DNA of 12,362 nucleotides from contig CAZVBA010000020.1 of assembly GCA_964625325.1 (NCBI GenBank), positions 1 through 12,362 of the forward strand. Reading direction: 5' to 3'. Below are positions 5,637-11,611 of the stretch, piece after piece (position 1 is the stretch's first letter; the number at the start of each line of letters is the position of its first letter). The notes beneath the pieces are model-generated. The model was not told where the DNA came from. It was given only the letters and a program-made list of their open reading frames with translations, and did not search any database. Origin of the DNA: CAZILM01 sp964625325 (GTDB lineage: Bacteria; Patescibacteriota; Saccharimonadia; Saccharimonadales; CAYVSP01). A program made the translations under genes and the position numbers.

Positions 5637-5879
5637 ATGGGCTTGCGACCGGATCAAACCACAACACCAATGTCCCGCGATGACATCGTAAGAGCAAACC
5701 AAGGCTATCAAGAAGGTTTGTCGCACATTGCCATGAACACCTTGCTAGGGCTGGGGATTATCGGCATGGGGGCTGGCGTAGTAGGTCTATTCGGTCAAGA
5801 AATAGTTGAATCTGCTAAGGTGACACTCGACACCATGATTGAGCGCATAACAAATGTAATGGGCGGCAACCCAGAATAA
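5637..5879 (+). CDS. small single-helix membrane protein of unknown function
   Basis: An 80-residue protein with no recognised family. Polar N-terminus with SRDDIVRANQGYQEG (13-27), one glycine-rich membrane helix (about 31-52, NTLLGLGIIGMGAGVVGLFG), and an amphipathic C-terminus (54-74) ending in GGNPE. It starts 2 nt after the rplK stop without a clear Shine-Dalgarno, so translation is probably coupled to L11. It sits between rplK and rplA, which are adjacent in most bacteria. The GxxxG spacing would suit helix-helix pairing. Confidence 0.6.
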   Translation: MGLRPDQTTTPMSRDDIVRANQGYQEGLSHIAMNTLLGLGIIGMGAGVVGLFGQEIVESAKVTLDTMIERITNVMGGNPE

Positions 5880-5887
5880 ATTAATTT

Positions 5888-5914
5888 GTGGGAGGCTTCG
5901 GCCGTTAATACCAC
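5888..5914 (+). promoter_or_regulatory. L1 operator: mimic of the 23S rRNA L1-binding site
   Basis: GTGG (5888-5891) pairs with CCAC (5911-5914). Inside, GGC-TTCG-GCC (5894-5903) forms a UUCG-capped stem, leaving an asymmetric loop of GA on one side and GTTAATA on the other. The strands GTGGGAGGCTT and AATACCAC match what I recall of helix 76 of E. coli 23S rRNA (GGUGGGAGGCUU and AAAUACCACC), where L1 binds. The site ends 1 nt before the rplA Shine-Dalgarno AAGGAG (5916-5921). Bound L1 would block rplA translation, a feedback loop known for L1 in other organisms. Confidence 0.8.
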
Positions 5915-5926
5915 GAAGGAGTCATT

Positions 5927-6907
5927 ATGGCGGAAGCCAAGAAAACAGCAGTCACAAAGAAAAAGGCCGAACCAAAAGCCGTTAAAGCTAAGAAAGTTGA
6001 AAAGGAGCTTAAAAATGGGATTGATAAAGAAATTAGTAACGCTTCGCCTGAAACAAGTAGCCAAACCGAAGAAGTAACCACTAAGGCGGGCAAGCATAGC
6101 CCCAAAGCCGTCAAAGAAGCTGAAGCTAAGGAAGCTAAAGAAGAGCGCAAGCAGCAAACCAAAGAGGAAGCTCCGGTCACCAAGGCTAAGCCAGCCCAAA
6201 AACCGCCGCGTTCCAAGCTGGAACGGAAGGGCAAAAAATACCGCGAAGCCGCCAAACAAATTGAAGACGGCAAAGATTATTCACTAGAAGACGCTTTGGC
6301 GCTGGCAGTTAAGACCAGCACGGTTAAGTTCGATGCTACGCTTGAACTGCACATTAATTTAAACGTTGACCCTAAGCAGGCCGATCAAAACGTCCGCGGC
6401 ACCGTAGTATTACCGGCCGGCAGTGGCAAATCCAGCCGCGTAGCCGTATTGGCTGAAGCCGATGACGCCAAACAAGCCCTGGCGGCTGGCGCCGATATCG
6501 CCGGCAGCGACGACTTTTTGGCTCAGCTGGACAAAGAAAAACTGGATTTTGACGTCCTGATTGCCTCACCGGCCATGATGCCAAAGCTTGGCAAATATGC
6601 CCGCTTGCTTGGCCCCAAGGGCCTAATGCCCAACCCCAAAAGCGGTACCGTAACGACTGACGTCGTCAAAGCCGTCAAGGAGGCTAAGGCCGGTCGAGTT
6701 GAATACCGCGTCGACACTACCGGTATTATTCATGTCGGCATCGGCAAAGTCAGCTTTGGAGCTGAAAAATTGACCGAAAACGCCCGAGCCATTCTAAACA
6801 CCTTGAAAAGCAATAAACCAGCCTCTGTCAAAGGCCCTTTGATTGGCCGCGCCTATGCCACCACCACGATGGGCCCAAGCATTCCGCTTTCTCTGTCCGA
6901 CGTGTAG
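5927..6907 (+). CDS. rplA: 50S ribosomal protein L1 with long N-terminal extension
   Basis: A 326-residue protein of the L1 stalk, also expected to repress its own translation. The L1 fold begins near residue 95 ([14 protein letters not shown]) and holds the family signature [16 protein letters not shown] (about 228-243) plus [13 protein letters not shown]. Usual length is about 230, so about 95 residues are extra. They are almost entirely Lys, Ala, Glu, Thr and Gln, lack hydrophobic clusters, and should be disordered or coiled. Such extensions are seen in candidate-phyla bacteria. The ATG is supported by AAGGAG 5 nt upstream and by the L1 operator just before it. The stop codon TAG forms part of the next gene's -10. 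Confidence 0.95.
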   Translation: MAEAKKTAVTKKKAEPKAVKAKKVEKELKNGIDKEISNASPETSSQTEEVTTKAGKHSPKAVKEAEAKEAKEERKQQTKEEAPVTKAKPAQKPPRSKLERKGKKYREAAKQIEDGKDYSLEDALALAVKTSTVKFDATLELHINLNVDPKQADQNVRGTVVLPAGSGKSSRVAVLAEADDAKQALAAGADIAGSDDFLAQLDKEKLDFDVLIASPAMMPKLGKYARLLGPKGLMPNPKSGTVTTDVVKAVKEAKAGRVEYRVDTTGIIHVGIGKVSFGAEKLTENARAILNTLKSNKPASVKGPLIGRAYATTTMGPSIPLSLSDV

Positions 6908-6910
6908 AAT
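6905..6910 (+). promoter_or_regulatory. -10 element of tmk overlapping the rplA stop
   Basis: TAGAAT (6905-6910), whose first three bases are the rplA stop codon, lies 7 nt before the tmk ATG at 6918. Transcription would start at about 6917, giving a leaderless message. No good -35 is seen. There is no Shine-Dalgarno between the two genes, which supports this reading over simple read-through. Confidence 0.45.
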
Positions 6911-6917
6911 AAGCTCA

Positions 6918-7571
6918 ATGAACGGTACCAAAAGCGGCTATGTCGTTGTGCTAGACGGACCGGATGGCGTCGGCAAAACCACCCAAGTAAACTTGCTGGC
7001 CGATTACCTGCGCCAGCAGGGCAAAGATATCTATACTACCCGAGCCTCCGGTGGCACGCCCATCGGCGAAGAATTGCGCAAAGCTTCGCTATCAGACCAC
7101 TCACGCCACCCCGAGACTGACCTGTATATCTCGCTGGCTATGCATACCGAACTTGGCTATGACCTGCAGGTTCGTAAAAGTCGCGGCGAAAATGTACTTG
7201 TGGACCGCAGCCCGCTGGCCATCGTGGCTTATAACGGCTACGGCAGCCAGCTCGAAAAACTCTCGGATAGCTTTGACGCCTGCCAAAAGATGCTCGATTT
7301 GTGGCAAACTGACGTGCTATTTCTGCTGGAAGCACGTCAGGACGTGCTCAATCAGCGCCTGCAGGGACGATATGAGGATGATAAGGGCAGCAGTCGTAAC
7401 TACTTTGAGAAACAGGGCCAGGCCTTCTTTGAACGAGTACACGAGGGCTATATAGCCGCCGCAGATTTCCTCAAAGACCATGCTAAACAGACACGGCTTA
7501 TAAACATTGATGCCAGTGGCGATATCAACACCATACATAAGTCCATCGTGTCAGCCCTAGAAAAGCTGTAG
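6918..7571 (+). CDS. tmk: thymidylate kinase, bacterial type
   Basis: A 217-residue cytosolic kinase that converts dTMP to dTDP with ATP. P-loop GPDGVGKTTQ (14-23), RASGGTPIGEELRK (42-55) equivalent to the bacterial REPGGT motif, and DRS (96-98) in place of DRY. The lid region is RLQGRYEDDKGSSR (147-160). Deviations (Ala-Ser for Glu-Pro, DRS for DRY) leave room for a related deoxynucleotide specificity. I chose the ATG at 6918; an earlier in-frame ATG at 6843 would overlap rplA by 65 bp and adds an implausible Pro/Arg-rich stretch. A second TMP-kinase domain of a different subtype lies in the fusion protein downstream. Confidence 0.88.
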   Translation: MNGTKSGYVVVLDGPDGVGKTTQVNLLADYLRQQGKDIYTTRASGGTPIGEELRKASLSDHSRHPETDLYISLAMHTELGYDLQVRKSRGENVLVDRSPLAIVAYNGYGSQLEKLSDSFDACQKMLDLWQTDVLFLLEARQDVLNQRLQGRYEDDKGSSRNYFEKQGQAFFERVHEGYIAAADFLKDHAKQTRLINIDASGDINTIHKSIVSALEKL

Positions 7572-7632
7572 TACCGCCTGATATTACAACATAAAACTCA
7601 AGCTTTAGCTGGTTATTAACGGTGTTTTTCCG

Positions 7633-7638
7633 TACAAT
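7633..7638 (+). promoter_or_regulatory. possible -10 element of dcd
   Basis: TACAAT (7633-7638) fits a -10 well, but the -35 at 17 nt (TGGTTA) is poor. Start would be near 7645, giving a ~29-nt leader with the Shine-Dalgarno AGGGAG at 7663-7668. The 102-nt gap after tmk holds no other clear feature and no convincing terminator. Confidence 0.4.
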
Positions 7639-7673
7639 GGAGTGACGACAGAACTTAGGTGTAGGGAGCGGAT

Positions 7674-8384
7674 GTGGTTTACAGCAACACGCAGATTAGA
7701 CAGGCTATCAAAGAAGGGCATATTATCTGCACGCCCTTCAACCCCAAGCACGTCGCCCACGCCAGCCTGGACGTGACGCTGGGCCATTATTACTACCGGA
7801 CCGAGCGCTCTAAGGACCATCCGGTCTACAATCCTTTCGATGAAAGCGATGTCCAACGCTACTTCGAGGGCGCCATCAAAGCCGTCCCTCACAAGAAGTG
7901 GTGCGATGAGAACGGTGTTAAGCCGCTCAAGGGCATACCGGCTAACCATCCGGTCATTCCGCTGCGCCCAGGCGAACGTATCCTGGCCCACACGCACGAG
8001 TTTTTCGGTATCAAACCACCGGGAGCCTACGAGCTCAAGTCGCGCTCCAGCTGGGGCCGCAACGGCATCGCCGTCTGTTTTGACGCCGGCTGGGTGGACC
8101 CTGGCTACATCAACCGCCTGACCCTGGAGATTTATAACCTCAATGAGAAAGAAATCATGCTACTGCCAGTCGGTGAGCGTATTGGACAGGCTGTCTTCCA
8201 TCACACCGGACCGGTTGAAGGTAATTATGGCGAGGGACGTGGCAAGGGCTTTAGCGGCAAATACCAGACCGGCACGGATCTCCAGCAACTGATTAAGAAC
8301 TGGCGGCCGGAGCATATGCTGCCCAAGGCTTATATGGACAAGCGCAGCATGCCGGTAAAGATTAGGGGTCTCAAAGGTGACTGA
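7674..8384 (+). CDS. dcd: dCTP deaminase-family enzyme (dUTP- or dUMP-forming)
   Basis: A 236-residue cytosolic trimer-forming enzyme of the dCTP deaminase/dUTPase fold. RSSWGR (124-129) is the phosphate-binding motif. AGWVDPGYINRLTLE (138-152) is the deaminase version of the catalytic strand, with Glu152 as the expected general base. GKYQTG (195-200) fits the C-terminal lid. E. coli Dcd has 193 residues; here about 45 extra residues fall between roughly 45 and 95. Product could be dUTP, or dUMP if bifunctional; sequence alone does not decide. The start is GTG with AGGGAG 5 nt upstream. The tmk-thyX gene overlaps its end by 8 bp, so the two are coupled. It supplies dUMP precursor for ThyX. 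Confidence 0.88.
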   Translation: MVYSNTQIRQAIKEGHIICTPFNPKHVAHASLDVTLGHYYYRTERSKDHPVYNPFDESDVQRYFEGAIKAVPHKKWCDENGVKPLKGIPANHPVIPLRPGERILAHTHEFFGIKPPGAYELKSRSSWGRNGIAVCFDAGWVDPGYINRLTLEIYNLNEKEIMLLPVGERIGQAVFHHTGPVEGNYGEGRGKGFSGKYQTGTDLQQLIKNWRPEHMLPKAYMDKRSMPVKIRGLKGD

Positions 8385-10737
8385 ATACAGCCAGACCAAC
8401 CAATTGAGCGGGAACAGTACCGCCAGTTCTGTGCAAACCGGGCTGTTTATAGCCATTGAAGGCACGGATGGTTCGGGCAAGGGCACCCAATTTAAACTGT
8501 TGGCTAAAAAATTGCGAGCTGAAGGCTATGACGTTGCCACGTTTGATTTCCCGCAGTACGACAGTGACGCCAGCTACTTTGTTCGCCAGTATCTTAACGG
8601 CCATTACGGCGACGCCAATGAAGTCGGCCCTTATACCGCCTCGTTGTTTTTTGCCCTCAACCGCTATGACGCCGCCGCCGATATCCGCCAAGCCCTGAGT
8701 GAAGGCAAGGTCGTGCTGGCTAACCGCTTTACCGGCTCGAACATGGCCCACCAAGGCGGCAAGTTTGCCCACGCCGAGGAACGCCGCGGCTTCTTTATCT
8801 GGCTGGATAATCTCGAATACCAAATGTTGGGAGTGCCCCGACCGGATAAGAACTTTATCCTAAGGGTGCCGGCCGAGACGGCTCAAAAGCTGGTAGATAA
8901 AAAAGCCAAACGCGGTTATACCGATAAGCAACGCGACATCCACGAGGCCGACATTGAGCACCTAAAGCGCTCGGTCGAAGTTTATGACGACATGGCCAAG
9001 CTGTTTCCAAAAGACTTTACGGTTATCGAATCGGCTAGAGACGATGAAATGTTGCCGATTGAGGACATCCAGCGACTCTTGTGGCAGCAAGTCGCGCCGC
9101 TGCTACCGCCCAAGCCAGTCACCAAGCCGACATCGGCTAAACCGTCTCGCCGGCCCAATCCTTATGTAGCTAAAGACGAGCAGGGTCGCTTTTATGTAAC
9201 CGAGCAGGGTAAAGTGTGGTTGCAAGACGCCGTCACCAATGCCACCGGCAATGTCTATGGCTTCAGCGATAAGTTGAGCACCACAACAATTGCCGCCGCC
9301 ATGGCTCGACTCAGCCGGCGCGGCGATGACATGCGCATTACCATCTTGGATGAATTCGCCACCTCCATCGGCAAAGATGAGGGCTTGTTAAAGAGAGTTA
9401 TTACGGCTTACGGTGATGACTCGGTCCAGCAGCTGGTTGGACAGCATCTGGTGGTGGAGGGCGCCTCTAATTTACTAACCAAAAAGCTCGAATGGGGCCG
9501 CCTGGCCGCCTACCTGGAGCAGTCCACCCGCTACATTTACTTCGACCAGCGCGATGCTTCGGGTAATTTCCGCTACTTTACGCCAGACCTCGATGCGAAG
9601 ACAAAACAGCTCTATCAAGCGACCATGGACCAGATATTTGAACTGTATTCGACCATGGTGCACGAACTGACCAGCTATATCAGCGCCAAATCAACCGTAC
9701 CACAAGAAGAGCGCGACGGTGCTTGGCAGGGTGCCATCCGGGCCCAGGCCTGCGATGCCGTCCGGCCGGTTCTGCCGGTGGCTACTAAAGCGACGGTCGG
9801 TATTTACGGCTCGGGGCAGGCTATTGAGAGCCTAATCATGCACCTTATGAGCGATGAACTCCCCGAAGCCCGCCAAACCGGCGAACGCATCCTTGAAGAA
9901 GCCCGTAAGATCATTGGTACATTCCTGGAACGAGCTGACAAACCGGACCGCGGCGGTGCTACCATTGCTTATCTGTCTAATACCCGGGCAGCTGTCAAAA
10001 AACTGGCCAATGAGTACCTGCCGGATAATCACAGCAGCGAAACCGAGTCGGTACAGCTGACAGCCGTCTGGCCACGCAACGAGCTAGACTTGGTGGCTGA
10101 CATGATTTATGAGCACAGCAGCTTATCGCTGGAGGAAATCAAGGCTAAGGTTGATAGCTGGAGCTATGACCAAAAGATGAAAGTTTTCCAGGCTTACATT
10201 GGTGAGAGGTTGAACCGACGCCACAAACCCGGCCGCGCGCTGGAAAAAGCCCATTACAGCTGGGATTTGGTTTGTGATTACGGTATTTTCCGCGATTTGC
10301 AACGCCACCGCATGGTTGACGACTTGGAGTGGCAGCTGCTAACTCCGCGATACGGCTATGATATTCCGGAGTTGATTGAAGAAGCCGGTCTCAGTGAAGC
10401 GTTTGAGCAGTGTTTTGACCTGAGCCTCAAGCTGTACAGTCAGTTACAGACAGCCGGCTACGAGCTGGAAGCCCAGTACGCGACATTACTGGGACATAAA
10501 ATGCGCTGGAAGATGACCTACAACGCCCGCGAAGCTTTCCATCTGCACGAGCTGCGCACCAGTCCGCAAGGCCACCCGGCCTACCGTAAACTGGTCCTGC
10601 AAATGCACGAAAAAGTTGCCGAAATCCATCCGATGCTAGCTGACGCCATGATTTTCGTTAATAAAGGCGAGGATCCCGAGCTGACTCGACTGGCCGCCGA
10701 GCGCTACACGCAGTTCAAACTCAATCAAATGGGGTAA
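8377..10737 (+). CDS. fusion of TMP kinase and a duplicated ThyX (flavin-dependent thymidylate synthase)
   Basis: A 786-residue protein. TMP-kinase domain about 22-240: P-loop GTDGSGKGTQ (29-38), FPQYDSDAS (58-66) as in eukaryotic-type TMP kinases, and NRF (116-118) in place of DRY. A Pro-rich linker spans 241-262. Two ThyX-like repeats follow. Repeat 1 (about 265-525) has GR-LAAYLEQ-STRY (374-386), the dUMP loop of ThyX with Ser383, but lacks the RH of the RHR motif. It also has YGSGQAIESLIMHLMS (477-492), where the two Arg expected in this segment are missing. Repeat 2 (about 530-786) has RHR (643-645) but Gln653 where Ser is expected, and an intact NAREAFHLHELR (716-727). ThyX makes dTMP from dUMP using methylene-THF and FAD; the attached kinase would take dTMP to dTDP. 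The GTG start has AGGGG 8 nt upstream and overlaps dcd. Confidence 0.88.
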   Translation: MTEYSQTNQLSGNSTASSVQTGLFIAIEGTDGSGKGTQFKLLAKKLRAEGYDVATFDFPQYDSDASYFVRQYLNGHYGDANEVGPYTASLFFALNRYDAAADIRQALSEGKVVLANRFTGSNMAHQGGKFAHAEERRGFFIWLDNLEYQMLGVPRPDKNFILRVPAETAQKLVDKKAKRGYTDKQRDIHEADIEHLKRSVEVYDDMAKLFPKDFTVIESARDDEMLPIEDIQRLLWQQVAPLLPPKPVTKPTSAKPSRRPNPYVAKDEQGRFYVTEQGKVWLQDAVTNATGNVYGFSDKLSTTTIAAAMARLSRRGDDMRITILDEFATSIGKDEGLLKRVITAYGDDSVQQLVGQHLVVEGASNLLTKKLEWGRLAAYLEQSTRYIYFDQRDASGNFRYFTPDLDAKTKQLYQATMDQIFELYSTMVHELTSYISAKSTVPQEERDGAWQGAIRAQACDAVRPVLPVATKATVGIYGSGQAIESLIMHLMSDELPEARQTGERILEEARKIIGTFLERADKPDRGGATIAYLSNTRAAVKKLANEYLPDNHSSETESVQLTAVWPRNELDLVADMIYEHSSLSLEEIKAKVDSWSYDQKMKVFQAYIGERLNRRHKPGRALEKAHYSWDLVCDYGIFRDLQRHRMVDDLEWQLLTPRYGYDIPELIEEAGLSEAFEQCFDLSLKLYSQLQTAGYELEAQYATLLGHKMRWKMTYNAREAFHLHELRTSPQGHPAYRKLVLQMHEKVAEIHPMLADAMIFVNKGEDPELTRLAAERYTQFKLNQMG

Positions 10738-10942
10738 GAGCAATATCTGAGTCTGGCTCTGCGGCTGAAACCCGACGATCAATATCAATAATGTGACTTC
10801 GTTCCACAAAACCACGAAGACCTTTTTCACTTCTTACTGCGGCATGCACCGCCAAAAGTTCACTAGATAAGGGTACAGCTAACTCACCGGTCTCAGTGGC
10901 CGGTAATATTGGTCGCGCCCGTTCAGATAGAGTATTATCCAT
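10721..10942 (-). CDS. small soluble protein of unknown function
   Basis: A 73-residue frame converging on tmk-thyX, with 17 bp of overlap at the 3' ends. It is polar, Glu/Arg/Ser/Leu-rich, with no membrane segment and no family I recognise. Features are a central helix-like stretch (ELAVPLSSELLAVHAAVRSE) and an acidic tail. A plausible promoter lies just upstream on the same strand, and no competing frame on the plus strand covers the gap, which supports it. It has no Shine-Dalgarno, so confidence is limited. Without it, 10738-11041 would hold only promoter and operator signals. Confidence 0.45.
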   Translation of the reverse strand: MDNTLSERARPILPATETGELAVPLSSELLAVHAAVRSEKGLRGFVERSHIIDIDRRVSAAEPDSDIALTPFD

Positions 10943-10959
10943 TTTCAGTACCGAAAACC

Positions 10960-10987
10960 ATCATACAGCATTTCTGGTAGATTACAA
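10960..10987 (-). promoter_or_regulatory. possible promoter of the minus-strand gene ending at 10721
   Basis: Read on the minus strand: TTGTAA (10987-10982), 16-nt spacer, TATGAT (10965-10960). Start near 10953 would leave about 10 nt before the ATG at 10942. It overlaps the plus-strand extended -10 at 10975-10983, so the two promoters would compete. Confidence 0.4.
10975..10983 (+). promoter_or_regulatory. extended -10 for the leader RNA upstream of the gene at 11194
   Basis: TGG-TAGATT (10975-10983). Predicted start is near 10990, giving a leader of about 200 nt that carries a 15-codon peptide and a terminator/antiterminator. No good -35 lies at 17 nt. The palindrome at 10986 would sit on the start point. 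Confidence 0.4.
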
Positions 10988-10999
10988 TTGTTCACAATT
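10986..10999. promoter_or_regulatory. operator-like palindrome between divergent promoters
   Basis: AATTGT-TC-ACAATT is a perfect 6+2+6 inverted repeat. It overlaps the -35 of the minus-strand promoter and the predicted start of the plus-strand leader. That is a suitable place for a dimeric repressor. No regulator gene is visible in the window. Such A/T palindromes also arise by chance. Confidence 0.35.
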
Positions 11000-11041
11000 T
11001 TGGCGTGCCCTTGCCAAGCATTTTATTTGGAGGTAAGGTGT

Positions 11042-11089
11042 ATGTATTATGGTTTTCAATCAACTGAAGCAACTCCTACTCAGCCTTAA
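11042..11089 (+). CDS. 15-codon leader peptide
   Basis: ATG TAT TAT ... CCT TAA encodes MYYGFQSTEATPTQP. It has the best Shine-Dalgarno of the window (GGAGG at 11029-11033, 8 nt before the ATG). The stop codon ends 1 nt before the first arm of the structured region at 11091. A ribosome at the stop codon would cover that arm. Pro as the last residue is known to slow termination in other bacteria. There is no run of one amino acid's codons, so it does not look like a classical amino-acid attenuator. It is too short for function on its own to be inferred. Confidence 0.55.
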   Translation: MYYGFQSTEATPTQP

Positions 11090-11090
11090 C

Positions 11091-11162
11091 GGGCTGTGCT
11101 TCAGCTATGTTGAAGCCTGAGCGCTAAACGCTCCGCACAGCCCTAAAGGATCAGGCTTCAAC
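11091..11162 (+). promoter_or_regulatory. interleaved inverted repeats: antiterminator versus three-way junction
   Basis: Arm A GGGCTGTGC (11091-11099) pairs with A' GCACAGCCC (11135-11143), 9 bp. Between them GAGCG/CGCTC (11119-11133) and TTCA/TGAA (11100-11114) form two inner hairpins, together a three-way junction. Arm B GTTGAAGCCTGA (11109-11120) pairs with B' TCAGGCTTCAAC (11151-11162), 12 bp. B' contains the 5' arm of the terminator at 11152. The order A-B-A'-B' means the two long helices form either a pseudoknot or alternatives. B:B' prevents the terminator, so it acts as antiterminator. Confidence 0.7.
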
Positions 11163-11176
11163 GAAAGCCTGTTTTT
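11152..11176 (+). terminator. attenuator terminator before the gene at 11194
   Basis: CAGGCTT (11152-11158), loop CAACGA, AAGCCTG (11165-11171), then TTTTT. It lies 17 nt before the start codon at 11194. It competes with the 12-bp antiterminator pairing of 11109-11120 with 11151-11162. Confidence 0.8.
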
Positions 11177-11193
11177 AATTTAAGGAGATAATC

Positions 11194-11457
11194 GTGTTTA
11201 AGAAAATTGAAGTTGAGCGCTCCGAAATAGTCGATTCTGACCCTTTTGCGCATCGCGTTAAGCTAACTGATGGACGTACGGTATCTTCGCACCGTATTGA
11301 GATCATTGCTGACACAATCATGGAACCCTCTATTGACTCTATAGACATAAGGCCGGTCATTCCAGTTGTTGATGAATATGGCTATGACACAAGTACGGTA
11401 GTGGTTGAGGTAAAGGTGCCGGTCGATGACGACGTACGTGCACACTTGCCGGCTTGA
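11194..11457 (+). CDS. small acidic protein of unknown function, attenuator-controlled
   Basis: An 87-residue soluble protein, no family recognised. It is rich in Val, Ile, Asp and Glu with alternating patterns (KKIEVERSEIV, HRIEIIADTI, TVVVEVKVPV), so it should be mostly beta-strand. No cysteines or membrane segment. The GTG start follows AAGGAG (11182-11187) by 6 nt. Preceded by the leader peptide and terminator described above. A TTGACA (11454-11459) overlaps its stop codon and may be a -35 for the next unit. The elaborate control suggests the protein is conditionally made. Confidence 0.65.
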   Translation: MFKKIEVERSEIVDSDPFAHRVKLTDGRTVSSHRIEIIADTIMEPSIDSIDIRPVIPVVDEYGYDTSTVVVEVKVPVDDDVRAHLPA

Positions 11458-11472
11458 CAAAAATTCTAACGA

Positions 11473-11552
11473 GCGGATGATAGAACCTATGACTTCAGTA
11501 AATGTAATCGTTAAGGTTATTGCCAACCCCGTATCCGCGAGGCGCTGAAGTC
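11473..11552 (+). promoter_or_regulatory. second set of interleaved inverted repeats
   Basis: GCGGAT (11473-11478) pairs with ATCCGC (11533-11538); GACTTCAG (11491-11498) pairs with CTGAAGTC (11545-11552), which is followed by TTTT. The order D-E-D'-E' is again that of a pseudoknot. GCGAGG (11537-11542) can also pair with CCTCGC (11574-11579) in the following terminator, a possible weak antiterminator. This occupies most of the gap between the genes at 11194 and 11612. Confidence 0.45.
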
Positions 11553-11568
11553 TTTTAACAGAAAAGTA

Positions 11569-11596
11569 ACGGCCCTCGCCAAAGAGGGCCGTTTTT
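11569..11596 (+). terminator. strong intrinsic terminator before the gene at 11612
   Basis: ACGGCCCTC (11569-11577), loop GCCAAA, GAGGGCCGT (11584-11592), then TTTTT. It may end the 11194 transcript. However, the Shine-Dalgarno of the next gene follows within about 10 nt and no promoter lies between them, so read-through must occur if that gene is expressed. Confidence 0.88.
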
Positions 11597-11611
11597 AATT
11601 GAGGAGAAGTT

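Noticed and set aside
5795..6259. 154-residue Phe/Leu-rich minus-strand frame opposite the L1 extension
   Set aside because: It is the complement of Lys/Ala/Glu codons, which always yields Phe/Leu/Cys/Ser-rich shadows. No start signal is seen.
6843..6917. Earlier tmk start at 6843
   Set aside because: It would overlap rplA by 65 bp, and the added residues are Pro/Arg-rich shadow translation. The kinase fold begins just after the ATG at 6918.
7611..7632. Terminator after tmk (ACGG, T-rich loop, CCGT)
   Set aside because: The stem is only 4 bp and the T run is in the loop rather than after the stem.
8371..8823. 150-residue minus-strand frame within tmk-thyX
   Set aside because: It is antisense to the clear TMP-kinase domain, including its P-loop, and is a codon-bias shadow.
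10738..11200. CRISPR array or mobile-element end in the repeat-rich region
   Set aside because: The repeats are single inverted pairs that form hairpins, not regularly spaced direct repeats. No transposase or target duplication is visible.
11489..11548. 19-codon frame MTSVNVIVKVIANPVSARR
   Set aside because: No Shine-Dalgarno, and it lies across the repeats at 11491-11552, so base pairing explains the sequence better than coding.
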